DNA from: Serripes groenlandicus
Taxonomy: Eukaryota > Mollusca > Bivalvia > Cardiida > Cardiidae
NCBI GenBank assembly: GCA_031761405.1
Contig: JASEVX010000011.1
Location: 26,709,527-26,773,526, forward strand
Direction: 5' to 3'
Length of the DNA: 64,000 bases
Under the pieces are notes generated by a model that ran no database searches, was not told where the DNA came from, and saw nothing but the letters and a program-made list of their open reading frames with translations. Below are positions 55,001 to 64,000 of the stretch, one piece after another. Position 1 is the stretch's first letter. The number at the start of each line of letters is the position of its first letter. The position numbers were made by a program, and so were the translations under genes.

Positions 55001-56509
55001 AAAAAGATCTTGTGAAAAGCAATTGTTTTTATATTTTCTCTTGAAAATATCACCCTTTGCTTTTCACTCGATGAAAGAAATTTCGATAACACAACGAAAC
55101 AAACAATTATCCTCTATTTCATAACTCAGCATAATAAGTAATCGTAACTACGGTTACTTTACTTAACAAATACCGGCCAAACTAAACACATTATTCAGAT
55201 GTCCATGGTCAAACATGCACGAAATATGTGTTAGTTCGATGGACCGTATTTTGAACTAGGTAACGTTATGCGGTTGCAAACACAGGAGAAGGACGGCCTC
55301 ACATCTTTTTATCTGTTGAATATTTAATTTGTTTTGAACACTTATTAGCTAACAGTGTTACTAAGCTAGGAACCATTAAATAGATCTATAGATAGCTGAA
55401 GAAACGAAAAAAACAAATGCGTTTGAATAATTCAATAGTAAGATGAAAGTGTACTTAGATTAATTGCATTTTCGTTACAGTTTAATGATGTAAAAGACCC
55501 TTACAATAAGCAATCCGTTTGGGTAGGTTGTTGTTCTGTCTGTGATCTCGTACTTCATGGTCAGAGCATTCACTTAACACAACTTATGGATATTAAGTTA
55601 TGCAGCAAATTATTGCTTTTGGAAACAAAGTGCGTCTCTCGACCTGTTGAAGTTAGCACTTTGCCTTTCTGAAATTAAAGTACGATTTAAATAAACAGTA
55701 GAGAACATTCTGAAAAGAGAATACTTCGCTCATCATGCTTTAAAAAATGGCCTGATGCGGAATCAAGAAAGTCATCTGATTTAGGAAAGGGTAAATTTGC
55801 GCACATCTTTAGCAGATAAAGGTTTTACCTATACGGTTCAGGTTATTCTCCCCAGTTTAAATACACTCACAATTTAACAGTTTCTCATATACAGCCGCAA
55901 TTGACATAAAATGTTTTGTTTTATTATATTCCCAGTCTATTGATACCCTGCTGAGATGACACAATACCGCAAACGCCAATACACAGGCATTTCACTATTT
56001 TGAGGCAACGAATTTTACACATATTAAAAAAGGACCAACATTTATTTATAAAATAACGCTTTCAATTATTACAAATGAAAGACAAAAAAAGTCTGCATCA
56101 TAAAGCGATCGGATTTTTTTAATTGCCTTAATAAAGCAGAATAATGTTTAGCTCCTTCTTATTTCAATGTAACTTTGGATGCCCAACAAAAGCTGAAAAA
56201 GGACCAAAATGTAAAAATCATAGAATCATGTTCAAAATATCATATTAAAGAGCAAAGGTTTTCCTAACATAATCCTTTGAAATGGAAAAATCCATTGATT
56301 AACTAATTCGTGAGAACAATTTAACTTTTTCACCCCTCTTTAACACCATTAAATCTTTTGAGACACCGGATTTCCCCAAAGTTGGCAATGCCATATTATT
56401 CAATATAAACACAATTTAAATGTCGGTCCACATGCGCACGACGAAATCTTTCAATGGCTTGTGACTTAAGTGTCCATTGAAGAATTTACTATATCTATTT
56501 ACTTTAATA
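55001..56509. other. 3' flank of copy E and spacer
   Basis: Up to about 55560 it aligns with 39370-40235 in the D flank ('gaataattcaatagtaagat', 'gtctgtgatctcgta'). Beyond that it is AT-rich with nothing I can name. Confidence 0.5.
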
Positions 56510-56632
56510 CTGACTGGCTGGTGTCAGGATAAATGGACCAATAAAACTGGTAATTTACAAGAAAAACCGTGATATAACTGAACAATTGTTGAAAGCGCCG
56601 TCAAACACAAATCAATCAATCAAACGCTACAT
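56510..56632 (+). mobile_element. SINE-B 3' part
   Basis: 'gactggctggtgtcaggata', 'aaaccgtgatataactgaac', 'gttgaaagcgccgtcaaaca' and the tail 'caatcaatcaaa'. No tRNA head. Confidence 0.7.
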
Positions 56633-56633
56633 T

Positions 56634-56885
56634 AGAGCCGTTCCACGAAGAAAAAAACATTGCGGACTTTGCGTAAAGTATCGACCCGGATCAGCATTAG
56701 CATACCACGCAGGCTAATTCGGGCCGAACTCTTTCGCCTCCTGTGGATTTTCTGTTTCAGGAATCAATACTCTATACCTCTACCTCCCTGAGACGGAATG
56801 TGTCGGCCCGGATTGGACTGCGCAGGCAGATCTGGGTTGATACTGTACGCAGAGTCCACAACGTTGATTTTCTAGTGGACGATTT
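56634..56885. mobile_element. MITE-1 copy
   Basis: 'agagccgttccacgaag' faces 'tctagtggacgatttat', with the usual 'gcgtaaagtatcgacccgga' body. The right flank 'tagattatgtagcttt' recurs at 58309. Confidence 0.7.
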
Positions 56886-57043
56886 ATATAGATTATGTAG
56901 CTTTACGGAAGAAGGCGACGCTCGTCGCAATGACGGAAAGAATATTGGCAACACATGGACTAAACATAACAGAACAGAACATATTTGTATTGCACGTAAA
57001 CTTGACGGTTTGTTGTGTTACAATAAACATATTTTATAAATAT

Positions 57044-57294
57044 ATCGAGGGCTTGGAGTGAAACGGTTGTAACTCAAAATCTATTTTAAAAACCCTGGAT
57101 TAGGGGCAATTTGGACCATTTTGTAAACAATGCAAATTTAAGTGACATTGCTCAGAACAAGCAATAGCACCTAAATTGCCATTGTTTACCAAGAAAAATT
57201 ATTTAACGCTTATAAAGACTTTATGGCAAGGTAAATAACCTTGGTAAAAAAAATACCTAATTTAGTTACAACCTTTTCACGCCAAGCCCTCGAT
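57044..57294. mobile_element. MITE-4 copy
   Basis: Ends 'atcgagggcttggagtgaaa' and 'tcacgccaagccctcgat' are inverted. Inside, 'gtaaacaatgcaaatttaag' faces 'aaattgccattgtttac' around 'gctcagaacaagcaatag', a nested second palindrome. Confidence 0.8.
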
Positions 57295-57562
57295 CTACAT
57301 TACAAAACGTTATACTATGCAGAGAGTAATATTCTCAAGAATATAAGTTCATATAAAGGATGAACTTTTGTTAATCATCATAAACTAAAGAACAATATAT
57401 CAATATTAAAATTTGAAATTTTATGAATCACTATCGTTAGCAATTCCAATATATATAAATATATCAAGAACAGAACAGTACATAATCTTTATTTACATGC
57501 GCACACTCGACACATTTAGCAATCGCTATATCGATGTATAGTTTTTTGAAACACCAGACTAG

Positions 57563-57695
57563 GGGCGTCTTCAGATTGTCCTAACACGTTCGAGCGCTCG
57601 GGTATGTTCTAGGTGAATGAACCAATTGAAATACGGCTTTCGACTTGCGCTCGTCGAGCACTCGGGGCGTAATGGCAATCTGAAAACGCCCATGT
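57563..57695. mobile_element. MITE-6 copy
   Basis: 'ggggcgtcttcagattgtcc' faces 'ggcaatctgaaaacgccc', with 'cgctcggg' and 'gctcgtcgagcactcgg' inside. Confidence 0.6.
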
Positions 57696-57823
57696 TTTTA
57701 GAAAATCAGCGCACTTAATGTCATGTCTTTAGATTCAACTAGGTCACGGCTGGGACCTCTAATACTTCATCGGTAGTCCCAGGTCACGGTAATAACAACA
57801 GTTATTAACTTATCTTATAATAT

Positions 57824-58068
57824 ATGAGCCGTCGCGCGAGATAACCATTATTGTGGACTCTGCGTAAAGTATCGACCCGGATCAGCATTAGCATATCGCG
57901 CAGGCTTATCCGGGCCGAAACTTGTGGATTTTCTGTTTCAGGAATCATTAGTCTTTACCTCTACCCCACTGAGACGGAATGTGTCGGCCCGGATTTGACT
58001 GCGCAGGCTGATCTGGGTTGATACTTTACACAAGAGTCCACAAAGTTGATTTTCTCTAGGGACGATTC
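57824..58068. mobile_element. MITE-1 copy
   Basis: Starts 'tgagccgtcgcgcgagataa'. Its right end is interrupted by the SINE-A at 58069 and repeated after it as a target duplication. Confidence 0.75.
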
Positions 58069-58291
58069 TGAAATCCGCTGTGGTCGAGTGGTTAGCGTCG
58101 GGGATTTCGAAACCGGGTGTCCCGGGTTCGATCCCCAGTCGCGGCACTACGGTCATGGTGGAGTGCCCTTGCGCAAGGCACATTTTCTAGCCTAGTACTG
58201 GTTTGTTTACCCAGGGATCATGAATAATTAAATTTAATTGCGCGCAAAATGACCTTAGCTGTCGATGCGCCATACAACAATATACATTCAT
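58069..58291 (+). mobile_element. SINE-A copy with 14-bp target duplication
   Basis: TCTAGGGACGATTC occurs at 58055-58068 and again at 58292-58305, directly flanking the element. A box 'tggtcgagtgg' is at 58081 and B box 'ggttcgatc' at 58125, as in a tRNA gene with an internal promoter; the body then runs through 'gcgcaaggcacattttctag'. The perfect duplication shows a fairly recent insertion by LINE-type target-primed reverse transcription. Confidence 0.9.
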
Positions 58292-58455
58292 TCTAGGGAC
58301 GATTCATATAGATTATGTAGCTTTTCGGAAAACGCCCATGTTTTTAGAAAAGTCATGTCTTTAGATTGAGCTAGGTCACGGCTGGGGACCACTTATACTT
58401 CATCAGTAGTCCCAGGTCACGGTAATAACAACAAGTATTAACTTATCTTATAATA

Positions 58456-58704
58456 TATGAGCCGTCGCGCGAGATAACCATTAGTGTGGACTCTGCGTAA
58501 AGTATCGACCCGGTACAGCCTAAGCATGCCGGATAGACATCTTTCGCCTCCTGTGGATTTTCTCTTTCATTACTCTATACCTCCATCCCCCTGAGACAGA
58601 AACTTTGTGTCGGCCCGGAACAGTCTGCGCGGACTGCGCAGGCTTATCTGGGTCGATACATTACGGTGAGGCCATAATGTTGGGTTTCTCGCGGGACGGC
58701 TCAT
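58456..58704. mobile_element. MITE-1 copy
   Basis: 'atgagccgtcgcgcgagata' faces 'tctcgcgggacggctcat'. It is the second member of the tandem duplication. Confidence 0.8.
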
Positions 58705-58905
58705 AGGTTTATGTACCCCCGCCCTCCAAAAAAAAAAACGAAAAAAAAAACCAACACACACGGACACAAACAGATATTATTGCCTTCTGCAGAAAGGTTT
58801 ACTTGTTTCAAATATAAGAGCATTTATTTATTTTTCAAATTATTATGGTTCGAATCACAGACCATAAAATGTACGTTCTAGTCGGTATGTATGTTGTTGT
58901 ATTGA

Positions 58906-59132
58906 AACCATTTCCAACATACAGACGATTTCTGAGGCCTCTGCAGCAGACGACTTTTGAACTCAATGTGGCAAGAGGATAAATTGCTCATTTTGACCAA
59001 TTTATCCTTTCGCCACACTATTTTCAATTAGATTCAATGATTGTTCTTCAAATTATAGCAAGTAACCCTATTTTTGACTGGATGTTTTGATAGTCGTCTG
59101 CTGCAGAGTTTCTGTATGTGGGAAAGGGTTAA
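58906..59132. mobile_element. MITE-2 copy
   Basis: 'ctgcagcagacgacttttga' faces 'atagtcgtctgctgcag', ending 'tgtatgtgggaaagggttaa'. Inner arms: 'ggataaattg' and 'caatttatcc'. Confidence 0.65.
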
Positions 59133-59180
59133 TACACATGTTGTGAAGTCATCTTTCGATATTCGAAAAAAAAAGTGAAC

Positions 59181-59430
59181 ATCGAGGGCTTGGTGTGAAA
59201 CAGTTGTAACTTAAAACCTATTTTGAAAACCCTGGTTTAGGGGCAATTTTGACCCTTTTGTAAACAATGCAAATTTAGGTGCCATTGCTCAGAACGAGCA
59301 ATGGCACCTAAATTTCCATTGTTTACCAAGAAAAATGATTTAACGCTTATAAAGACTGTATGGCGAGGTGATTAATATTGGTAAAAAATTACCAATTTTA
59401 GTTACAACCGTTCCACGCCAAGCCCTCGAC
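59181..59430. mobile_element. MITE-4 copy
   Basis: 'atcgagggcttggtgtgaaa' faces 'ttccacgccaagccctcga'. The inner palindrome is almost perfect: 'ggtgccattgctc' and 'gagcaatggcacc' joined by 'agaac'. Confidence 0.85.
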
Positions 59431-60107
59431 ATGATCATTGTTTTAGTGCCGATCAATGGAGACGATAATAATGATGATAATGATAAATCAATAAATGATA
59501 AGCTTACCATTTGAAAGTTAACCTGTAGGGGACAGCGGTAATACTAAATAATTCATGGTCCTTATTTGTTTCCGGTCCATGGAACATGTGTTAATATCTT
59601 CAACTTTTAAAAAGTTTAGTAAATAACCAAAATATGTTATGAGTCACTTATGTTAGGATTTTCACAAACAGATGTGCTTTTATTGGTTTTTGTACATAAA
59701 TGATACATAATACTCGCGTTTTGGTATTCACTCGTTTTTAAAAAGAGATTGTCTTTGTCTAGTTTAAACTTATTTATTTTGCATCGAATTTAGCTCTAAG
59801 CTTATATTATTTATGCTCGATTTATGCTTTCTGGAGACTTATCCAGTACTCGCGCCATTTGTGTGGTAAAAAAAGATCAGAGGCAGAACACGCTCATCAC
59901 ATGATCACGCGGCCGACTGTCTACCTCTGTAACATTGGCTTCTTTTCCTGCGTGACTAGTTCGCAAACAGGGACGATTATGATAAAACTGTACGGAGATG
60001 CTGGCTGATCTTGATCTTAACTGGTCGCTTGTTCCCCGAAAGTCAATTTTCAAGTTGCGTGTGCCAAATATAATAGATTGTGATCCAAACCTCTTTTTAG
60101 CAAAGAG
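59431..60107. other. Spacer, no gene seen
   Basis: The part 59770-59930 is the dispersed repeat also seen at 420-600. No exon supported. Confidence 0.4.
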
Positions 60108-60370
60108 ACCGACTATGTGGTGTTATGGTAGACCGTCCACCTCGGGAGTTGGAGGTCGCGGGTTCGATCCCTGGCCGGGTCCTATACAATACTTTAAATG
60201 GCAGTAATGACTGTCCTCATTGGCGCTCAGGGTTACTAGGGTTAGCATTACGACTGACTGGCTGATGTCAGGATAAATTGATAGGTATTACTGATAACTA
60301 ACTCCGAAAATGCCGTGATATAATTTAAAAAACGTTGAAAGCGGCGTAAAACAAACAAACAAACAATCAA
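60108..60370 (+). mobile_element. SINE-B copy, full length (tRNA-derived)
   Basis: The head 'tgtggtgttatggtagaccg' (A box region) and 'ggtcgcgggttcgatccctg' (B box), then 'ctgatgtcaggataaattg', 'gccgtgatataattt', 'gttgaaagcggcgtaaaac' and a tail of 'aaac' units. This is the most complete SINE-B here. Confidence 0.8.
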
Positions 60371-60764
60371 GTTTCGTAAAGAGAATAATTCATGGCTTTA
60401 ATCAGCATTAAACTAACTTTTATCTACGACATTAAAAATTAAAACTAGATTTACCAATCTTGTAAAACGTTTTGTCACTTGTCAACGGGACATAGTAGGA
60501 GTTTGCGAACATTTATGGTTCTAAAAGAAGGGTTCCCAGCTTGTTTATATGCTTCCTGAGCAATTTCTCCATTTCCAACAATGTTTCCTCAATATCCGTT
60601 GAATAGAGGAAATGGGTAATTCAATGTTGGTACTAGATAAAACATAGAGAAAAGGAGAATGTCAATATCACTAAAGTTTTATTGTGAAATATAAATATCA
60701 AGTAAGATGAAACATGTAACAAACTACTCCATGTACATTTCTGACCCTTACATGTCTAATATCG

Positions 60765-61030
60765 AGCCGAGCAGCTGTAGCTCACTCGGTAGCGACGAGA
60801 GCTGCCAATCCAGGGGTTGTGAGTTCGAATCGCAGCTCTGCAAACATTCTTTCCGACGTCATCAATGGACTAACAGTCTATGTGGAAAGGCAGCCAGTTG
60901 CTTGGAAAGTCTAGTGTGTGTAGAACTGGTGTTAGAAAGCCAGGTAATACATGGTAGGGTAACTGGCCGCCGATATATGACTGAGTCATTGTTAAAAACG
61001 GCTATAAAAAACCTAATCAATCACAAATTG
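60765..61030 (+). mobile_element. SINE-C copy (tRNA-derived)
   Basis: 'agctgtagctcactcggtag' (A box) and 'ggttgtgagttcgaatcgc' (B box), followed by 'actaacagtctatgtggaaa', 'gtgttagaaagccaggtaat' and the tail 'aatcaatcac'. Confidence 0.8.
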
Positions 61031-61189
61031 GATATTTTCCCAATCAATCGATCTATGTCATACAAAGTTCGATAAGTTACGAGCACTTCCAACTTTATTT
61101 GTTTACTGGATCATTAAACCATTTTGAAGCAATGGCTTGGTAAATTTTCAATCAATTAACTTTTCCAACGACGCCGTACGCACAGCGTA

Positions 61190-61422
61190 CTGTTACCATA
61201 TCCCTGGACACAAACGCCTTCTGATGCTTCAGTAGCAGAATACTTTTGAGAATAAAACATTTTTGGGGAAAAAGACACTTTACTTTAACATATTCCCATA
61301 TATACCTATGAAGCATACGACCGTTAAAGAGCAATTTCTCCATTCATACAGAATTTCTATATCTTGGACTTGATAATTACCAAGTCGTCTGCTGCAAAGT
61401 TATTGTGTGTGGGAAAGGGGTA
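61190..61422. mobile_element. MITE-2-like copy, degraded
   Basis: 'cttcagtagcagaatacttt' faces 'aagtcgtctgctgcaaag', ending 'gtgtgtgggaaaggggtaa'. Confidence 0.45.
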
Positions 61423-61703
61423 AACGAGAACACTCACATGTTACAACATCGTTTAAACTACACGCATAAGTTCCAATGTTCTAGTTGTCATATTTTTATC
61501 TCCAGATAAAAAAGCAGACGACTAAATAGAGCATGTGAGGTGAATGGTTTACAATGTACAATAATACCAAAAGTCTCTAGGTTTTGGGATTTTTACATCA
61601 CATTTGTAGTACCGGATAGGTCTCCAGGAAAAGCAGACATCGAGCTTGATTAATGAAAGTGAAAGTTTGTTTAGCAATCGATGAAGAATACAAAAGGCTT
61701 AAG

Positions 61704-62732
61704 CTAATAACGAACTTTATGAGTTGCAGAGAAGAGTTCGTTTCTCTCAATCGGATCAATCGTTTGAACTTGCGTAATTTTGATTTGTTGTTTCTTCAGT
61801 TTCTTCTTCTCTTCCTTCCTACCCCAGACTTTAGAGTAGGCATAGAACAGCAGAAAATTGTTGACAAAGATAGGGATGATAACGGCGATAAGGCAGACTC
61901 CAGACAGAGCACAGAATGCTCCTATTAGCCTCGATAGACCTTTCTTGGGTACCACGTCTCCGTACCCAACCGTTGTCATGGTGACAATTGCCCACCAGAT
62001 GGCTTCCGGAATGCTTGGAAAGCTGTCGTCACCAGAAAAGAAAGCGAATGCAGAGAAGAGAAGGACGGCAATGATGAGGAACAGCAACATCAACATCATT
62101 TCTTTGAAGCTAGATCTGAAGGCATACAATAGGACACGAAAACCGACGAAATTCTTCACAACGCGGAACAAACGAAACACACGTACAATTTGCAAGCAAT
62201 GTAAAACATCCAAGATTGAAGCTTCGTATTTTTCCTTCGGGAACAAGGTCTCGACCACGTACTTAACGTACATTACGGAAACGGCAAAAATATCCACCCA
62301 GTTCAAACACGACTTGAGAAGCATCAGCTTGAAAGGACAAAATATAAATCGAATGAATATATCAAGGCTGAACAAGGCTATACATATGTACTCTATGTAG
62401 TTCAGGTACGAAAATCTTGCAAATGCATTCTCTGGGATCGGAAAAGGTTCTTCTGCAACTGGTTCCGCCGTCGTTTCCGGTTCCGCCGTTGTTTCCGGTT
62501 CCGCCGTTGTTTCCGATTCAGCAGTGGTTTCCGGTTCCGCTGTGGTCTCCCCTTCCGCCTCTGGTTCCGTGTCTGGAGAAGAAATAAAGTGGTGCCTGTA
62601 TTTCGGCCAATCACTACCGTAGTATTCTTCCCATTCCTCAAGATGTAACGATCTCTGGAACTCCGGGTCCGTTCCGGCGATGAGGGCAAACAAAGAGACG
62701 ATTATAACCACCACGCTTATGGCGAAATAGAT
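61704..62732 (-). CDS. Voltage-gated potassium channel, Kv3/Shaw-like, last exon
   Basis: The minus-strand exon starts at 62732 after a strong acceptor ('tccattctattccag', phase 0), so the ATG at 62768 is not a real start. It encodes S1 (AISVVVIIVSLFALIAG), a long S1-S2 loop with five ETTAEP/S units, S2 (YIEYICIALFSLDIFIRFIF), S3 (LNWVDIFAVSVMYVKY), S4, S5, pore helix and filter (TMTTVGYGD), and S6, then a short basic tail to TAA at 61704. FVGFRVLLYAFRSS after S4 favours Kv3/Shaw. In S4 the usual first two arginines are His and Gln (VLHCLQIVRVFRLFRVVK). S6 has IIP where PVP is usual. The T1 tetramerisation domain must be in an upstream exon; I found none up to 64000. Confidence 0.9.
   Translation of the reverse strand: MYFAISVVVIIVSLFALIAGTDPEFQRSLHLEEWEEYYGSDWPKYRHHFISSPDTEPEAEGETTAEPETTAESETTAEPETTAEPETTAEPVAEEPFPIPENAFARFSYLNYIEYICIALFSLDIFIRFIFCPFKLMLLKSCLNWVDIFAVSVMYVKYVVETLFPKEKYEASILDVLHCLQIVRVFRLFRVVKNFVGFRVLLYAFRSSFKEMMLMLLFLIIAVLLFSAFAFFSGDDSFPSIPEAIWWAIVTMTTVGYGDVVPKKGLSRLIGAFCALSGVCLIAVIIPIFVNNFLLFYAYSKVWGRKEEKKKLKKQQIKITQVQTIDPIERNELFSATHKVRY
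62461..62551 (-). repeat. 18-bp coding repeat in the S1-S2 loop
   Basis: Five units of 'ttccgccg(t/c)(t/c)gtttccgg' type, coding ETTAEP or ETTAES on the minus strand. The loop is extracellular, so the repeat adds an acidic, Thr/Pro-rich surface segment. Confidence 0.9.
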
Positions 62733-63161
62733 CTGGAATAGAATGGAAAAAATACGTATATTAGTCAAGAAAATAAGGAAGGGCTGAACAAATTAAATAC
62801 TTGATCAATCATTTAAAATTATTTGATAGTCGCAAATGTCTGAACACAGTTATTGACATTCTAAGAAAAGATTAGAATGATTTTCACATAAAGGTAAAAC
62901 TCATTTAGATGGTTTAAAAAAACAATTCAGGTGTAGAGATGTCAAAGATCGCCTGTTTCCGTGGTTGTAAGCGTTAATTTCGTTGCATCCTCTGGTTAGT
63001 CAGTTGTATCATTTACACAATGCGAGCATTAACACAAGTTCACCTGAACCATCTCTTTCTTTATTGGCACAGCATGTCATTGATCCACAAAACTGCATCG
63101 CGCGAAAAGGCGTTTGAAATGCAATTTCGTTTTGTAATGACAATTTGAATTAATAAACAAA
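62733..63161 (-). other. Intron upstream of the potassium channel exon
   Basis: No further channel exon is recognisable; AT-rich sequence. Confidence 0.5.
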
Positions 63162-63417
63162 CGAATCGTCCCATGAGAAAACCAACATTGTACGTAAAGT
63201 ATCGACCCGTATCAGCCTAACCATGCGCAGGCTAACCCGGACATATTTTAACGCCTTCTGTGGGTTTTCTGTTTCAGGAATCATTACCCTATACCCCTAT
63301 CCACCTGAGAAGGAATGTGTAGGCCCGGATGAGCCTGCGCGAATTGCGCAGGATAATCTGGGTCGATACATTTCTCAGAGGCCATAATGTTGGTTTTCTC
63401 GTGGAACGGCTCATATG
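63162..63417. mobile_element. MITE-1 copy
   Basis: 'cgaatcgtcccatgagaaaa' faces 'ttttctcgtggaacggctca', with the 'cgtaaagtatcgacccg' body. Confidence 0.75.
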
Positions 63418-64000
63418 TATGCATTGTTACCAGTATCGCAACACCACTAGTTTTCACTAAATCACTAAATATATATTTGAAAAACCAATTCATGAATGAG
63501 GACACATTACATACATCTAAGAATATCATCAAATATGTTTTCAAAGAAGGTATCCGAAAGGAATAGTTCAGTACACTCACTTAAATTCTTTTTCGATTAA
63601 GTTTTGAATAAATCATTCAAAAGGATATCACCTTATCTCTTTGAAAAATTATGTATATATATATATATATAATGTTCTTAAATTGTAAAAAGAAAATTAT
63701 CCAATCGATGAATGCCCTTCTGGTGTATGTAGTTCCGGCGGGCATTCATTCATATTGCGTTCTTTCCTTCTAGAAAAATAGGTCTAATAAATATAAAAAA
63801 AACCATTGCTGTTACAACGGATACTATGTAATACCGAGCCAAGTTTCCAAATATTTTAACAAAGCATAAGTCCCATGAATCTATACGGCATTTGAGGCCC
63901 CAAAAATACACCAATCGTTGGTTTGTGGCATTATTAGATTATCTACAGACTATGCACTCTATGGTTGCTTTTACTTACTAAAAAAGTGTTTTCAGATTTT
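63418..64000. other. Right end of the window, no exon seen
   Basis: Holds a (TA)n run near 63651-63671 and a small imperfect palindrome at 63708-63746 ('gaatgccc' facing 'gggcattc'). Probably still within the potassium channel gene's intron. Confidence 0.4.

Larger units (their letters stand above)
57672..58704. repeat. Tandem duplication of about 650 bp containing MITE-1
   Basis: 'gaaaacgcccatgtttttag', 'taggtcacggctggg', 'gtcccaggtcacggtaataa' and 'tgagccgtcgcgcgagataa' occur in the same order from about 57672 and again from about 58328. The first copy carries an added SINE-A. Confidence 0.8.

Noticed and set aside
61653..62400. Plus-strand frames of 91 and 180 codons
   Set aside because: They are antisense to the potassium channel exon, whose domains and acceptor are clear.

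Overview
This window looks like nuclear DNA from a bivalve mollusc. The genes are split by GT-AG introns, most of the sequence is AT-rich and non-coding, and it is crowded with tRNA-derived SINEs, MITEs, non-LTR retrotransposons and satellite DNA. Several dispersed repeats resemble what I remember of dreissenid mussel sequence. That is recall only, so I do not name a species.

The core of the window (1-55 kb, + strand) is a tandem cluster of genes for secreted C-type-lectin-domain (CTLD) proteins with one shared exon plan: signal peptide plus a Cys-containing start (exon 1), two small exons of a compact domain that I tentatively compare with an SH3b fold (exons 2-3), one or more Thr/Ser/Pro-rich mucin-like exons, and a CTLD split over three exons ending in a conserved Ile-Gly-(Arg/Lys)-Lys tail. 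Copy E (46986-54134) is complete: its seven exons add to 1521 nt, exactly 507 codons. Copy B (16373-24953) has every exon, with the mucin exon triplicated, but its first CTLD exon is 277 nt instead of the 276 nt seen in A, D and E, so the lectin part is out of frame. Copy D (31154-33624) is an intact CTLD cassette with no head of its own; joined to the B head and mucin exons it is again in frame (1860 nt). Copy A (853-9242) is the CTLD end of a gene whose head lies left of the window. Relics of another copy lie at 26330 and 27338, and the last CTLD exon with its 3' flank has been re-duplicated twice after D.

Mobile DNA fills the rest. The first intron of A holds about 4.4 kb of 58-bp satellite with an antisense LINE 3' end in it. 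A 3.8-kb DNA transposon with long terminal inverted repeats and a decayed minus-strand gene lies at 12049-15825. A LINE fragment at 27955-30793 is split by a 1.5-kb repeat element. A 5'-truncated LINE with a 984-codon open frame (34289-38551) sits inside a duplicated CTLD exon. A Ty3/gypsy-type integrase relic lies at 41997-43126. MITE and SINE copies lie throughout, mostly in introns and in 56-61 kb.

At the right end, on the minus strand, is the last exon of a voltage-gated potassium channel of Kv3/Shaw type (61704-62732). It has an intact pore signature, a repeat-expanded S1-S2 loop, and substitutions at the two outer gating arginines of S4. Its T1 exon is outside the window.
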